Shown here piece by piece: positions 45,542-57,666 of a stretch of 64,000 bases of DNA. The notes under the pieces are model-generated. The model saw nothing but the letters and a program-made list of their open reading frames with translations. It was not told the DNA's origin and made no database searches. The stretch comes from Caryophanales bacterium (GTDB taxonomy: Bacteria; Bacillota; Bacilli; Bacillales; Amphibacillaceae): contig JAPFDS010000017.1 in the NCBI GenBank assembly GCA_026168805.1, positions 62,001 to 126,000 on the forward strand, in the 5' to 3' direction. Each line of letters opens with the position of its first letter. The stretch's first letter is position 1. The position numbers and the translations under genes are program-made.

Positions 45542-45725
45542 TTTTCACGTGAAGTAACTTGATTTAAAATGGATATTGTAGTAAAATCAAGAGTTGTTAC
45601 ATGGATGTTTTTTAAAGATGAACTTGTATGAAAAGTGATCGATATCTAGGGCTTTTCACATGTACACACGTGTCATTGCTTGTTTAACGAACAATGTACG
45701 TATTAAATAATGAGGTGAATGAAAA

Positions 45726-47738
45726 ATGAGAAAGACTCTTTCTTCTAAAGCAACCTTTTTTATCATTGCTGCATTGTTTCTTTGGATAAAATCGTATCTC
45801 GTTTATATATTTGAATTTGATTTAGGTGTTAACAACAGTCTTCAAGAATTATTATTGTTATTTAATCCAATCAGTTCAATTCTCTTCTTTTTGGGAATTG
45901 CACTATTTATAAAAGGACAAAAAATGGGTGTTTGGGTCATTACGATTCAAGCACTGATGACAATTTTCTTATATGCGAACGTCATGTTTTATCGTTTTAA
46001 CAACGACTTTATTACAATACCGGTCCTTACTCAAACGAGTAACTTTGGGAGTTTAGGTGGAAGTGTTGCTAGTCTAGCTCAATGGTCCGACTTATTATAT
46101 ATCGTTGACATTGTTTTGTTAATTGGTCTATATGTTTGGACAAGAAAAGATTGGACGATTAGTAAAACAAGGTTCCGCAAACCGCTCATTGTGATGACGG
46201 CAGGTATCCTAGCCTTTACAGTCAACTTACACTTTGCGGAAAAAGATCGTCCTGAATTACTTAAACGCACATTTGACCGAAATTATATCGTTAAATATAT
46301 CGGTGCTTATAATTTTGCAATCTATGACATTGTTCAAAATGTACAATCCTCGACCCAGCGTGTTTTAGCTGATAGTAACGATATTACCGTAGTCGAAAAC
46401 TATACAAAGAATAAATTCGCTGAACCAAATGAGGAACTTTTTGGAATCGGAGAAGGTAAAAATATTATTAAAATTCATTTAGAGTCTTATCAGTCATTTT
46501 TAATTGATTATGAGCTTCACGGAAAAGAAGTTACACCATTTATTAACTCTCTCGCAAATGACCAAAACCATGAATTTACGTATTTTGAAAACTTCTTCCA
46601 CCAAACAGAACAAGGTAAAACAGCTGATGCTGAGTTAATTGTCGATAACTCGTTATTCGGACTCCCTCAAGGGGCAGCGTTCGTAACGAAAGCAAAAAAT
46701 ACGTATCAATCTCTTCCATCCGTCCTAAAAAATGAACAAGATTATACCAATGCGATTTTACACGGGGATGGTAAATCCTTTTGGAATAGAGATGAGATTT
46801 ATAAACAATTTGCGATTGACGAGTTTTTTGATGAAACATATTACGATATGAGTGAAGATAATGTCATTGGATATGGTTTAAAAGACAAACCATTTTTCGA
46901 GGATTCGGTTCCAATGCTTGAGTCTCTTGAAGAACCATTTTATGCACATTTAATCAGCTTGACGCATCACCACCCATATTTGATTGATGAAGAGGATGCA
47001 ACGATTGCTCCAGCTGAAACTGGTGATAAATCAGTTGATCGATACTTCCAAACAGCACGTTATTTAGACGAAGCTTTAGAACAATTCTTTATTGATTTGA
47101 AAGAAAGTGGATTATACGACGACTCTATTATTATGATTTATGGGGACCATTATGGGGTTTCAAATAACCATAATCCAGCCATGAGTAAGCTACTTGATCG
47201 TGAGATTACACCATTTGAGAGTGCGCAATTACAACGCGTTCCATTCATGGTACGTATTCCTGGTGTAGAAGGACAAGGAACCGTTTCGAATTACTCTGGC
47301 CAAGTGGACGTCATGCCAACAATGCTTCATTTAGTCGGAATTAGAGCACAAGATTACATCCAGTTAGGAACAGATGTATTTTCTGAAGATCATAAACAAT
47401 ATGTTGCCTTTCGAAATGGTGACTTTATTACACCAGAATATACGATGGTACAAGACACCTATTACGACAATGAAACCGAAGAACCAATCGAAGAACCTAC
47501 AGAAGAAATGAAAGAGATGCGCGATACAATCCTGCATGAACTAGGGTTATCAGATAAAGTGTTGCAAGGTGATTTACTCCGGTACTATACCCCAACAGAC
47601 AATTGGGCACCGGTAAATAAAAAAGATTATTTTTACTCTGAATATGATGGAGAGTCTACTTTTGCTGAGGATTACCGCAAGCAACAAGCAATAACAGAAC
47701 ACTCTTCTTCAACAAACGGCTTTGAAATACGAGAATAA
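45726..47738 (+). CDS. ltaS: Lipoteichoic acid synthase family protein (LtaS)
   Basis: Polyglycerol-phosphate synthase, 670 residues: five N-terminal membrane helices then a large extracellular sulfatase-fold domain. The catalytic threonine is in QGKTADAELIVDNS (about residue 300); metal-site motifs include NIIKIHLESYQSF and SIIMIYGDHYGVSNNH, DHYGV being typical. The C-terminal acidic, low-complexity tail fits a halophilic host. B. subtilis has four paralogues (LtaS, YfnI, YqgS, YvgJ); which one this is cannot be told. The clear GAGGTGAATG site precedes ATG. Confidence 0.88.
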   Translation: MRKTLSSKATFFIIAALFLWIKSYLVYIFEFDLGVNNSLQELLLLFNPISSILFFLGIALFIKGQKMGVWVITIQALMTIFLYANVMFYRFNNDFITIPVLTQTSNFGSLGGSVASLAQWSDLLYIVDIVLLIGLYVWTRKDWTISKTRFRKPLIVMTAGILAFTVNLHFAEKDRPELLKRTFDRNYIVKYIGAYNFAIYDIVQNVQSSTQRVLADSNDITVVENYTKNKFAEPNEELFGIGEGKNIIKIHLESYQSFLIDYELHGKEVTPFINSLANDQNHEFTYFENFFHQTEQGKTADAELIVDNSLFGLPQGAAFVTKAKNTYQSLPSVLKNEQDYTNAILHGDGKSFWNRDEIYKQFAIDEFFDETYYDMSEDNVIGYGLKDKPFFEDSVPMLESLEEPFYAHLISLTHHHPYLIDEEDATIAPAETGDKSVDRYFQTARYLDEALEQFFIDLKESGLYDDSIIMIYGDHYGVSNNHNPAMSKLLDREITPFESAQLQRVPFMVRIPGVEGQGTVSNYSGQVDVMPTMLHLVGIRAQDYIQLGTDVFSEDHKQYVAFRNGDFITPEYTMVQDTYYDNETEEPIEEPTEEMKEMRDTILHELGLSDKVLQGDLLRYYTPTDNWAPVNKKDYFYSEYDGESTFAEDYRKQQAITEHSSSTNGFEIRE

Positions 47739-47778
47739 TAAAAAGCGATCTAAGAATTTTCTTAGATCGCTTTTTATT
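47737..47778. terminator. Bidirectional terminator between ltaS and ilvA
   Basis: An 18-bp perfect stem (47737-47754/47761-47778) with a six-base loop and runs of A and T at its ends. It overlaps the end of both convergent genes. Confidence 0.92.
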
Positions 47779-48817
47779 ATGCGGGAAAATGTTCTTTCGC
47801 AGCTTTTTGGGCTAACTTTTGAATGTGTGGCATGACATCTAAGTCAATGTTCCCTCCACTAACAACAATTCCACAATGTTTGGACTTTATCTTATCTTTA
47901 TACGCAAACAGACCGGCAAGAGCTGCTGCTCCGGCACCTTCCATAAGCGTTTTATTTCTCTCTAACATATATAAAATCGATGAGGCTATTTCTTCATCGG
48001 TCACTGTTACAATATCATCTACATATTCGTGAATGATTTCGGACGTATGTTTTCCTGGTTGTTTAACAGCTATTCCTTCTGCAATGGTATCTACCGTTGC
48101 ATTTTTAGGATAGGACCGATGATGAAAAGCGTTATACATCGCTGGTGCATTACTGGCTTGCACACCAATAATCTGAATGTTTTTATTCACATGTTTTGCA
48201 GCAACAGCTACACCACTAATAAGTCCTCCACCACCTATTGGGACAATTAATGTATCCAATCGATCTTCTTGTTGTAACATTTCAAGCGCAACGGTTCCTT
48301 GTCCGGCCATAATATCATGGTCATCAAATGGGTGAACATAGACCGCGCCACTTTGAAGCTGATATTTCTTAGAAGCTTCAAATGCTTCTTGGAACGACTC
48401 CCCTGCTAGAACAACTTTTGCACCATAAGCTTTTGTTGCACTAACCTTTGCTTCTGGAGTTGACTCCGGCATGAAGATGGTCGATTCGATGCCTAATTTC
48501 GTTGAAGCATGTGCTAAACCTTGTGCATGGTTCCCTGCCGAAGCAGTAATAACTCCTCGGTCTAACTCTTCTTGTGTCAATTGCATCAACTTATAGGATG
48601 CTCCTCTAAATTTGAAAGCTCCTGTTTTTTGTTGATTTTCCAATTTAAAATATACTTGTTTTCCAACAATTCGATTTGTAGTTGCTGACGTTATTAATGG
48701 TGTGCGGTGAACGATGGGAGTTAAGCGTTCAAACGCCGTATATACTTTGTCTCCCGTTAAGCAATTCCCAAGTTCTTCACTCCTCTGTTGGTATTTAAAC
48801 ATTTTTCTGGTTCCCAT
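47777..48817 (-). CDS. ilvA: Threonine dehydratase without regulatory domain
   Basis: PLP enzyme deaminating threonine to 2-oxobutanoate for isoleucine, 346 residues. PLP Lys in ENQQKTGAFKFRGA, ASAGNHAQG and the phosphate loop GGGGLISG are present. The C-terminal ACT-type regulatory domain of full-length IlvA is missing, as in catabolic TdcB/TdcA enzymes. It is last in the ilv-leu operon, so an anabolic role without feedback control is plausible. The start is unclear: AAGGAG (48838-48833) is 15 bases from ATG 48817, and two in-frame ATT codons (48826-48821) lie at normal spacing. Confidence 0.85.
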   Translation of the reverse strand: MGTRKMFKYQQRSEELGNCLTGDKVYTAFERLTPIVHRTPLITSATTNRIVGKQVYFKLENQQKTGAFKFRGASYKLMQLTQEELDRGVITASAGNHAQGLAHASTKLGIESTIFMPESTPEAKVSATKAYGAKVVLAGESFQEAFEASKKYQLQSGAVYVHPFDDHDIMAGQGTVALEMLQQEDRLDTLIVPIGGGGLISGVAVAAKHVNKNIQIIGVQASNAPAMYNAFHHRSYPKNATVDTIAEGIAVKQPGKHTSEIIHEYVDDIVTVTDEEIASSILYMLERNKTLMEGAGAAALAGLFAYKDKIKSKHCGIVVSGGNIDLDVMPHIQKLAQKAAKEHFPA

Positions 48818-48838
48818 ATGAATAATTAGATACTCCTT

Positions 48839-49432
48839 TTATGCATGCCTTTTTTGTTTTTCATATTGTGTAATTTTATCCTCATGGTGCAATGTAAGTG
48901 CAATGTCATCCCAACCGTTGATGAGCTTTTCTTTATGATAGGCAGGGATATCAAAATCAACCTGTTTTCCATTGTGATCACTTACATGTTGTCCCTTTAA
49001 GTCTACTGTTAAAGTAAGCTTTCCATCTGCTGCTTTTTCCATCCAGTCCTGAATGATTGATTCGTCTAGGATAACTGGTATCATACCATTTTTAAGCGCA
49101 TTGTTGTAGAATATATCTGCATAACTTGGAGCAATAACTACTTTAAACCCATAATCCATAAGTGCCCATGGAGCATGTTCTCTCGATGATCCGCAACCAA
49201 AGTTTTCACCGGTTAAAAGAATCGTTGCATCTGAAAACTTTGGGTCATTTAGCACAAAGTCAGAGCGTTTATTGCCATCATCGTCAAAACGCCAATGATA
49301 AAATAAAAACTGCCCAAACCCTGTACGTTTAATGCTTTTTAAAAATTGTTTCGGTATAATTTGGTCTGTATCTACATGTGATCGATTCAGAGGTAGTACA
49401 GCACCAGTATGCGTTTCAATCGCTTTTAACAT
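48839..49432 (-). CDS. leuD: 3-isopropylmalate dehydratase small subunit
   Basis: Swivelling domain of isopropylmalate isomerase, 197 residues. It has the typical LNRSHVDTDQIIPKQFLK and NFGCGSSREHAPWAL. It follows leuC after 15 bases (minus strand) with a GGGGGA-type site and pairs with LeuC to form the enzyme. Confidence 0.94.
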   Translation of the reverse strand: MLKAIETHTGAVLPLNRSHVDTDQIIPKQFLKSIKRTGFGQFLFYHWRFDDDGNKRSDFVLNDPKFSDATILLTGENFGCGSSREHAPWALMDYGFKVVIAPSYADIFYNNALKNGMIPVILDESIIQDWMEKAADGKLTLTVDLKGQHVSDHNGKQVDFDIPAYHKEKLINGWDDIALTLHHEDKITQYEKQKRHA

Positions 49433-49447
49433 GCTGATTCCCCCTTT

Positions 49448-50854
49448 TTATACTACTGACGCTACGTAATCGCGTACGTCGACAAATTTCCCTTCAATGG
49501 CAGCTGCTGCAGCCATTTCTGGACTTACTAAATGTGTACGTGCTCCATTTCCTTGACGTCCTTCAAAGTTTCGGTTGGATGTAGATGCACATCTGCCTCC
49601 GGGTGGTACAATATCATCATTCATCGCTAAACACATACTGCATCCAGCATCTCGCCATTCAAATCCTGCATCTTTAAAGACTTGATCAAGGCCTTCTTTT
49701 TCTGCGATCATTTTAACATTAAATGAGCCAGGTACGACAATTGCACGAACATTTTCATGCACCTTTTGACCTTCAATCAATGTAGCTGCTCTTCGCAAGT
49801 CGCTCATACGCGCATTCGTACACGAACCGATAAATACATGATCAATCAGAATATTTGTGATTGGCTGTTCTGGCTCGAGCCCCATATAATCAAGTGCTCG
49901 TTGTAAATCTTCTGGATATTCCGCTTCATCTAAGGATGGCGTACTTCCACTGACTGGAGCCCCCATCGCTGGATTGGTTCCCCACGTTACTTGTGGTTCA
50001 ACTTCTGAAGCGTCAATAGTTACTGTGTGATCATATTCTGCTCCTTCATCCGTTGCTAATGAAAGCCACTCTTCAGCTAGAGCATCAAATTCTTCACCAA
50101 TGGGAACATGTCTTTTTCCACGTAAATATTCAACAGTTGTTTCGTCAGGACTAATTAACCCAGCTCGAGCCCCCGCTTCAATTGACATATTACAAACGGT
50201 CATTCGCTCTTCCATAGAAAGGTTACGAATCGCTTCGCCGGTATATTCAATGACATACCCTGTACCAACTTGAGTACCAAATTTAGCAATAATCGCTAAA
50301 ATTAAATCCTTTGCGGTAATTCCAACGCCTAACTCACCTTCAACTTTTACGTTTAATGTTTTTGGACGTTCTTGCCAAAGTGATTGTGTCGCAAAAACAT
50401 GCTCCACTTCACTTGTGCCAATACCAAATGCCAATGCACCAAACGCACCATGAGTGGATGTGTGACTATCTCCACATACAATTGTCATTCCTGGCTGCGT
50501 TAATCCTAGTTCCGGTCCAATGATATGGACAATCCCTTGGTCAGGATGATATATATCTGCCAAGGGGATATTAAATTCTTTACAGTTTTCTTCTAATGCT
50601 TCCATTTGCAATCGTGCAATATCATCTTTAATGACATCACGATTTTTTGTTGGAATAATATGGTCGACCGTAGCAAATGTTAAATCAGGTCTACGAACCG
50701 TTCGATTCGCAAGACGCAATCCTTCAAATGCTTGCGGTGACGTAACTTCATGAATCAGATGCAAGTCAATATATAATAAATCAGGACGCCCTGTTTGTTG
50801 ATGGATTACATGTTTATCCCATACTTTTTCTATAATGGTTGTCGGTTTCCCCAT
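49448..50854 (-). CDS. leuC: 3-isopropylmalate dehydratase large subunit
   Basis: Aconitase-family [4Fe-4S] enzyme, 468 residues. Cluster and active-site motifs are [29 protein letters not shown] and [10 protein letters not shown]; the three cluster cysteines are seen. The start at 50854 follows GGGGGG; the frame is open upstream into leuB without a site. Confidence 0.95.
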   Translation of the reverse strand: MGKPTTIIEKVWDKHVIHQQTGRPDLLYIDLHLIHEVTSPQAFEGLRLANRTVRRPDLTFATVDHIIPTKNRDVIKDDIARLQMEALEENCKEFNIPLADIYHPDQGIVHIIGPELGLTQPGMTIVCGDSHTSTHGAFGALAFGIGTSEVEHVFATQSLWQERPKTLNVKVEGELGVGITAKDLILAIIAKFGTQVGTGYVIEYTGEAIRNLSMEERMTVCNMSIEAGARAGLISPDETTVEYLRGKRHVPIGEEFDALAEEWLSLATDEGAEYDHTVTIDASEVEPQVTWGTNPAMGAPVSGSTPSLDEAEYPEDLQRALDYMGLEPEQPITNILIDHVFIGSCTNARMSDLRRAATLIEGQKVHENVRAIVVPGSFNVKMIAEKEGLDQVFKDAGFEWRDAGCSMCLAMNDDIVPPGGRCASTSNRNFEGRQGNGARTHLVSPEMAAAAAIEGKFVDVRDYVASVV

Positions 50855-50871
50855 ATCAACACCCCCCGCTT

Positions 50872-51978
50872 TTAAGCATACGTATTTAAAATACATTCTG
50901 AAACACTTTTACTCGTTAGTTTTTCAATGACATGCCTTGTCATTTCATCTGTTTGAACACACTTGCCACCTTGGATATGAAGGTCAGATGTGTAATATCC
51001 TTCTTCTAAACAATTGTGTACAGCTTGCTCGATTGCACGTGCTTCTTCTTCTAAACCAAACGAATGTCTGAACATAAGTGCGACAGATAAAATCATTCCG
51101 AGTGGATTGGCCACGCCTGTTCCTGCAATATCTGGTGCAGAACCGTGGACCGGTTCATACAATCCTACTCCAGATTGCGTCAGGCTAGCTGAAGGAAGCA
51201 TTCCAATGGATCCGGTTAATACAGAAGCTTCGTCACTTAAAATATCGCCAAATAAGTTTTCTGTAACGACTACGTCAAAACGGTTTGGTTGTGTAATCAG
51301 TTGCATTGCTGCTGCGTCAACAAGTACATGCTCTACAGTCACATCAGGATATTCTGCTGACTTTTCATCAACAATTTCTCGCCACAAACGACTCGTTTCA
51401 AGCACATTTGCTTTATCGACAGATGTGAGATGTTTTTTCCGAGATTGGGCGCTTTTAAACGCATAGTCAACGATGCGCTCAATTTCCTCACGATTGTAAT
51501 AAAGTGTGTCTATCGCAGCATTGCCTTCTTCACGGCGTTCGCGCGGCTCACCAAAATACAGTCCACTTGTTAATTCTCGAACAATTAAAATATCACTACC
51601 TTTAATGACTTCTTCTTTTAAAGGTGATGCATGAAGTAAAGGAGGAAATCCCTTTACAGGACGCACATTTGCAAATAACCCTAATGCTTTTCTAAGTCCT
51701 AGCAGTCCTTGCTCTGGACGATCAGATGGTGGAAGGCTTTCCCACTTGCTTCCTCCGACAGCACCGAGTAAAATCGCATCCGCCTCCTCACAAGCTTTTA
51801 CTGTTTCATCTGGTAGCGGACGACCCGTTTCGTCAATCGCACTTCCACCGATTGCTTGCGTTTCACACGTAATTTGATGGCCATACTCTAAAGCAATGCA
51901 ATTCACAATCTGTTCGGCTGCGTCCATAATTTCTGGACCAATTCCATCTCCAGGCAATAAAACGATTTTCTTAAACAT
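50872..51978 (-). CDS. leuB: 3-isopropylmalate dehydrogenase
   Basis: NAD-dependent decarboxylating dehydrogenase, 368 residues. The start [12 protein letters not shown] and the substrate segment [15 protein letters not shown] are present, with [33 protein letters not shown] and [18 protein letters not shown]. Downstream of leuA after 23 bases, with GGGAGG upstream. Confidence 0.95.
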   Translation of the reverse strand: MFKKIVLLPGDGIGPEIMDAAEQIVNCIALEYGHQITCETQAIGGSAIDETGRPLPDETVKACEEADAILLGAVGGSKWESLPPSDRPEQGLLGLRKALGLFANVRPVKGFPPLLHASPLKEEVIKGSDILIVRELTSGLYFGEPRERREEGNAAIDTLYYNREEIERIVDYAFKSAQSRKKHLTSVDKANVLETSRLWREIVDEKSAEYPDVTVEHVLVDAAAMQLITQPNRFDVVVTENLFGDILSDEASVLTGSIGMLPSASLTQSGVGLYEPVHGSAPDIAGTGVANPLGMILSVALMFRHSFGLEEEARAIEQAVHNCLEEGYYTSDLHIQGGKCVQTDEMTRHVIEKLTSKSVSECILNTYA

Positions 51979-52001
51979 GCGCTGTTCCTCCCTCTCCTTT
52001 A

Positions 52002-53543
52002 TTAATTAATCTTTTGTGTTGCTTTCGTTGTCTTTTGAATAATATATCGATTCACTGCGTTTAGATAAGCACTTGCAGATGCTTCAATAACGTCTTGTGC
52101 TGACCCACGTCCACTCACAAGCTGTTCGTTAATGTGCAATTGCACACGCGCTTCAGCTAACGCATCTGTACCTCTCCCAACAGAGCTAAGTTGATAATCT
52201 GACACTTCTGGTTCTTCTGAAACGAGCTCTTCAAGCGCTCCGTAAAGTGCTTCAACACTTCCTTGCCCAGACTTAGCTGTCTGTACATATTCCCCGCTAG
52301 GTGTACGTAATGACACTGTTGCAGTTGGTATATTCATCGAGCTGTACTGCACTTGAAACATGGACAGTTCATACTTATCAACTGCAGTTGTATCTGTTTG
52401 TAATTCCATTAAGATCGTAAAGATATCATCATCTGTCACTTCTTTTTTGTTATCTGTTAGTTCTTTAAATGTTTCAAATGCTTCATTCACTTTCTCTTCG
52501 GATAATTCATACCCTAATTCAACAATTTTGTCGCGAAACGCATGCCTGCCTGAATGTTTTCCTAAGAACAATGTGTTTGACGTGACTCCTACCATTTCTG
52601 GAGTAATAATTTCATACGTCTCTGCGTGTTTCAACACACCATCTTGGTGAATACCTGATTCATGTGCAAATGCATTTCTACCAACAATGGCCTTATTCGC
52701 TTGTACGTGCATCCCTGTTAAATGTGCTACGAGATCACTTGTACGTTTCGTTTCTACAAGGTTCAAACCTGTTTTATATTGAAAGAAATCTTCACGAATC
52801 TTTAGTGCTACGGCTACTTCTTCTAGTGCAACGTTTCCAGCACGTTCACCAATTCCGTTAATGGTACCTTCTACTTGGGTTGCACCATTTTCGATTGCTG
52901 CAAGAGTATTTGCTGTAGCAAGACCTAAATCATTGTGGCAATGACAAGACAAGTGTACCTGATCAATATTAGGCACATTTTCCGTAAGATATTTGAAAAT
53001 TTTACCGTACTCTTCAGGTGTTGAATACCCTACTGTGTCTGGAATGTTAATGACGGAAGCTCCCGCATCAATTACACGTTCAACAATCTGAGCTAAAAAT
53101 GGCAAATCACTGCGAGATGCATCTTCAGCAGACCACTGAACTTTCGGAAATTTCTGTTTTGCATAGGTCACCATTTCAACGGCTTGATTCACCACTTGCT
53201 CTGGTGTCATTTTAAGTTTATATGTCATATGGATAGGTGAAGTTGCAATAAATATGTGCAAACAAGGTTCTTCTGCTCCTTTAAGTGCGTCCCATGCTAT
53301 ATCGATATCCGATTTTACCGCACGAGCTAATCCTGTCACAGAAGAATTTTTAATCGTATCGGCAATCATTTTCACCGAATTAAAATCCCCTTTGGAGGAA
53401 GCAGGAAATCCTACTTCCATCCGGTCCACTCCATATCGTTCAAGTTGTTTCGCAATTTCCATTTTTTCAAGTTGGTTCAAATTTACACCTGGGGACTGTT
53501 CACCATCTCGCAATGTCGTATCAAAAATGAAAATCTTTGTCAT
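52002..53543 (-). CDS. leuA: 2-isopropylmalate synthase
   Basis: First leucine-specific enzyme, 513 residues. The TIM-barrel N-terminus has [30 protein letters not shown] [13 protein letters not shown] and NGIGERAGN; the C-terminal leucine-binding LeuA dimer domain is complete ([13 protein letters not shown]), so feedback control by leucine is expected. Its ATG is 2 bases after the ilvC stop, with AAAGGATG inside the end of ilvC. Confidence 0.95.
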   Translation of the reverse strand: MTKIFIFDTTLRDGEQSPGVNLNQLEKMEIAKQLERYGVDRMEVGFPASSKGDFNSVKMIADTIKNSSVTGLARAVKSDIDIAWDALKGAEEPCLHIFIATSPIHMTYKLKMTPEQVVNQAVEMVTYAKQKFPKVQWSAEDASRSDLPFLAQIVERVIDAGASVINIPDTVGYSTPEEYGKIFKYLTENVPNIDQVHLSCHCHNDLGLATANTLAAIENGATQVEGTINGIGERAGNVALEEVAVALKIREDFFQYKTGLNLVETKRTSDLVAHLTGMHVQANKAIVGRNAFAHESGIHQDGVLKHAETYEIITPEMVGVTSNTLFLGKHSGRHAFRDKIVELGYELSEEKVNEAFETFKELTDNKKEVTDDDIFTILMELQTDTTAVDKYELSMFQVQYSSMNIPTATVSLRTPSGEYVQTAKSGQGSVEALYGALEELVSEEPEVSDYQLSSVGRGTDALAEARVQLHINEQLVSGRGSAQDVIEASASAYLNAVNRYIIQKTTKATQKIN

Positions 53544-53545
53544 AC

Positions 53546-54601
<1,056 letters not shown>

Positions 54602-54613
54602 TTATATAAGTTG

Positions 54614-54730
54614 AGTGAACTTCATAATTACAAAAACCAGCTATATTCATGCAACATGTAGTTTCGAACGTTTCAACGGAACTACATGTTGAAATGAAAA
54701 TAGCATTAAATACGTATTATGAAATTCACT
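54614..54730. repeat. Palindromic intergenic repeat, family A, copy 2 (within ilv-leu operon)
   Basis: A 117-bp element with inverted ends (AGTGAACTTCATAAT; ATTATGAAATTCACT) and a central hairpin, CAACATGTAGTT (54652-54663) pairing with AACTACATGTTG (54680-54691). It would form a long hairpin in the ilvN-ilvC intergenic RNA. It resembles 21957-22071. Confidence 0.8.
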
Positions 54731-54734
54731 AAAA

Positions 54735-55250
54735 CTATACTGAAAAAGTATTTAACTTTGTCACCTGTGGTTGTTGACCGCGTAAAAACGCAGTCACACC
54801 TGTTTTTGATAATTCTTTAATTCCGTATGGACGAAGTAGCTCAATCATTGCTTCGACCTTATCTGGACTTCCAGTAATTTGTACGGTTAAGTTTTCTTTA
54901 CTCACATCAATAATAGATGCTCTAAAAGGTGAAATAATCCCCTGAATTTCTGCGCGTTGCTGTCCAGTACTATTTACTTTAATCAGTGCTAGTTCACGAG
55001 CAACCATCGCTTTATCTGTTATGTCAGAAACTTTCAGCACATCAATTTGTTTGTTTAATTGTTTCGTAAGTTGTTCTAACTTTTGTTGATCATCTACATG
55101 AACAACGAATGTCATTTTTGAAACACCTTCTGTTTCTGAACCACCAACCGAAATACTTTCAATATTGAATTGGCGTTTCGATAGCATCCCAGTAATTCGA
55201 TTGAGTACACCACTTCGATTTTGTACCGTCGCTGTTATAATCCGTTTCAT
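54735..55250 (-). CDS. ilvN: Acetolactate synthase small (regulatory) subunit
   Basis: 171 residues: an N-terminal ACT domain ([23 protein letters not shown], valine-binding) and a C-terminal helical part ending in FLRGQQPQ. It controls the IlvB catalytic subunit by valine. Its ATG overlaps the ilvB stop (ATGA). The usual Bacillus name is ilvH or ilvN. Confidence 0.93.
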   Translation of the reverse strand: MKRIITATVQNRSGVLNRITGMLSKRQFNIESISVGGSETEGVSKMTFVVHVDDQQKLEQLTKQLNKQIDVLKVSDITDKAMVARELALIKVNSTGQQRAEIQGIISPFRASIIDVSKENLTVQITGSPDKVEAMIELLRPYGIKELSKTGVTAFLRGQQPQVTKLNTFSV

Positions 55251-56965
55251 TTCGTCACCCCTACCATTTCATGAATTCCTTTACCTGGAGCAATCATCGG
55301 ATAGACACATTCTTTTTGAACGACACGACAGTCAATTAATGCTGGACCGTCATATTCAAATGCTTCTTTCATCGTCGAAGCAAAGGATTCTTCATCTGAC
55401 ACTCGATATCCTCGTACTCCATAGCTTTCTGCGAGTTTCACAAAGTCAGGATTCGCTGAAAATAATGATTCTGAGTAACGTTCGTCATAAAAGCTCTCCT
55501 GCCATTGACGTACCATTCCTAGTGCTTCGTTATTTACAATGACAATCTTCACTGGTAGGTCCCATTGTTTAATGACGGCTAGTTCATGGGATGTCATTTG
55601 GAAGCCTCCGTCACCAACAATAGCAACAACTAAATCATCTGGTGCGCCTAACTGTGCGCCAATTGCTGCAGGGAATCCGAAGCCCATCGTTCCAAGACCA
55701 CCTGACGTTACCCAACGATTCGGTTTGTCAAATGTATAATATTGTGCTGCCCACATTTGATGTTGCCCGACGTCTGTTGTAACAATGGCATCTCCGCCGG
55801 ATAATGTGTGTATTTGTTCAATGACCCATTGTGGTGATAACAAGGATGCTGGCTTATCGTACCAATATGGGTACTGTTCTTTGTTTTCAGTCAATTTACG
55901 TAACCATTCTCCATGACTTGGTTGTTCAATTGAACGCTCGAGCAATGCTTGTAATGCTAGCTTTGCATCAGCTACAACTGGAATTTCAGTTGGTACGTTT
56001 TTGCCAATTTCTGCAGGATCAATATCTATATGAGCAACTCTTGCTTGCGGGGCAAAATGTTCTAGATTTCCTGTCAGTCGATCATCAAACCGTGCTCCAA
56101 TATTTATGAGTAAGTCACTTTCATAGACTGCCATATTCGCTGCATATGACCCGTGCATACCTGCCATACCAAGCGCTAATCGGTTTGTTCCAGGAAAACC
56201 ACCTAATCCTAGCAGTGTGTTCGCTACGGGGATGTCGTATTTCTCAGCAAACATTCGTAGCTCTTCAGACGCCTCTGCGAAGATAACTCCAGCTCCAGCT
56301 AAAATTACAGGTTTTTTTGCTCGTTCTAAAGCTTCTGACAATTTAACGATTTGTAATGGATTCGGACGAGTTGTCGGTTGGTATCCTGGTAAATAAAAGT
56401 CTGTTTCTAGTTTTCCTGTTTGCAATTGTTCAGAAATGTCTTTCGGTATGTCAACAACAACTGGTCCTGGTCTTCCTGTTGTCGCTATATGAAATGCTTC
56501 ATTCATAACTCTAGGAAGCTCATTTAACTTTTTCACTTGGTAGTTGTATTTTGTAATCGGTGTTGTTAGGCCCATCACATCTGTTTCTTGGAAAGCATCC
56601 GTTCCAATGACTTGGCTACCTACTTGACCAGTAATGACTACGAGTGGAAGAGAATCCATCATCGCGTCTGCAATTCCTGTTATTAAATTCGTTGCTCCTG
56701 GTCCAGATGTTCCAATCACTACGCCTGCTCTTCCCGTTACACGTGCATACCCTTCAGCTGCATGAATCGAGCCTTGCTCATGTCTCGAAAGGATATGTTC
56801 AAAAGAAGCGTCGCTACGATATAGAGCATCGTAAATTGGTAAGACTGCTCCACCCGGATACCCAAAAATCGTATCGACACCGGCATCAACTAACGTTTTT
56901 ACTAAAACGTCTGCACCTGTTCTTACTTCTTTTGCCACCAATTTACGCCCATCATCAACTTTCAC
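55247..56965 (-). CDS. ilvB: Acetolactate synthase large (catalytic) subunit
   Basis: TPP- and FAD-dependent enzyme, 572 residues. Catalytic Glu is in [17 protein letters not shown], and TPP/Mg binding in [15 protein letters not shown]...IVNN. The start is GTG at 56965 with AGGAGG nine bases upstream; the frame continues upstream only into the T-box terminator. First gene of the ilv-leu operon. Confidence 0.94.
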   Translation of the reverse strand: MKVDDGRKLVAKEVRTGADVLVKTLVDAGVDTIFGYPGGAVLPIYDALYRSDASFEHILSRHEQGSIHAAEGYARVTGRAGVVIGTSGPGATNLITGIADAMMDSLPLVVITGQVGSQVIGTDAFQETDVMGLTTPITKYNYQVKKLNELPRVMNEAFHIATTGRPGPVVVDIPKDISEQLQTGKLETDFYLPGYQPTTRPNPLQIVKLSEALERAKKPVILAGAGVIFAEASEELRMFAEKYDIPVANTLLGLGGFPGTNRLALGMAGMHGSYAANMAVYESDLLINIGARFDDRLTGNLEHFAPQARVAHIDIDPAEIGKNVPTEIPVVADAKLALQALLERSIEQPSHGEWLRKLTENKEQYPYWYDKPASLLSPQWVIEQIHTLSGGDAIVTTDVGQHQMWAAQYYTFDKPNRWVTSGGLGTMGFGFPAAIGAQLGAPDDLVVAIVGDGGFQMTSHELAVIKQWDLPVKIVIVNNEALGMVRQWQESFYDERYSESLFSANPDFVKLAESYGVRGYRVSDEESFASTMKEAFEYDGPALIDCRVVQKECVYPMIAPGKGIHEMVGVTK

Positions 56966-57032
56966 TTCTTCCAGCCTCCTAAAATGTTTTAGATTCTTAA
57001 ATTTATCAGGACAATGTATCCTTTTATAAAAC

Positions 57033-57415
57033 AAAAAACTCTTTTCTCCTCATGATCTCAGAACACATAACATGTTCTTTGTCTGGGGAGAAAAGAGTAT
57101 ATCTTCTCACGGTACCACCCACGTTCGTAGTATTTTTACAAATACTACCTCGCGCAGCATAAAAAATAAATGCCTACTTTGATAACAGGTGTTCGGACAC
57201 CTGGCTATGCTTAATGAGTTCCTCACCGTTCTGCACAGCTCTCAGGGATGATGTCGGAATAAGTTGTATTTTCTAGGCTTCCAGCAACCCTAGCTCTCTG
57301 GTAAATACAATCAGTCTTATTCGTTTATTCCCGTCAACGATTTGATTAGTTTAAGTTTTCTTTCAATTCAAACAAAACACGTGATATGATTTCCTGTGTT
57401 GCATCGAATTGATGT
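57033..57415 (-). promoter_or_regulatory. T-box leader of the ilv-leu operon, apparent Ile specifier
   Basis: Minus-strand leader: a stem I region carrying AGAGAGC, a specifier loop GAC-AUC-AUC-CCU-GAG (AUC at 57252-57250 aligns with UGG of the trp leaders), the T-box GGGTGGTACCGTGAG (57120-57106) and a terminator whose arms are near 57033-57049 and 57085-57098. It would antiterminate on uncharged tRNA-Ile(GAU). Confidence 0.85.
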
Positions 57416-57423
57416 TGAAGACT

Positions 57424-57452
57424 ATATTAACCTTTTAAATATAGCGTGTCAA
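57424..57452 (-). promoter_or_regulatory. Promoter of the ilv-leu operon
   Basis: On the minus strand TTGACA (57452-57447), 17 bases, TAATAT (57429-57424), just upstream of the T-box leader. Confidence 0.8.
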
Positions 57453-57627
57453 CAGGTTTTCTTAAGTTTTTAGACACTTTTGATTAATTGCACTAATTGA
57501 ATCCGCTTTCATCATGATAGCTACAACAAAGTGATTTTTATAAATTCTTTTTGCCTTTTTGAACTTGATATATGAATGCTTATTCTTCATCATATGGTTG
57601 TTTGCTAAATAATATTACCAATAAATA

Positions 57628-57660
57628 AGGAACGAAAGAAAAGTGCTCTCCTTCGTTCCT
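57628..57660 (-). terminator. Terminator of yitT-family gene
   Basis: An 11-position stem AGGAACGAAAG (57628-57638) with CCTTCGTTCCT (57650-57660), one mismatch or wobble, just past the stop; the T run is weak. Confidence 0.5.
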
Positions 57661-57666
57661 CTATTC

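Noticed and set aside
51014..51466. 150-codon frame antisense to leuB
   Set aside because: Shadow of a complete leuB; no ribosome site or recognisable motif.
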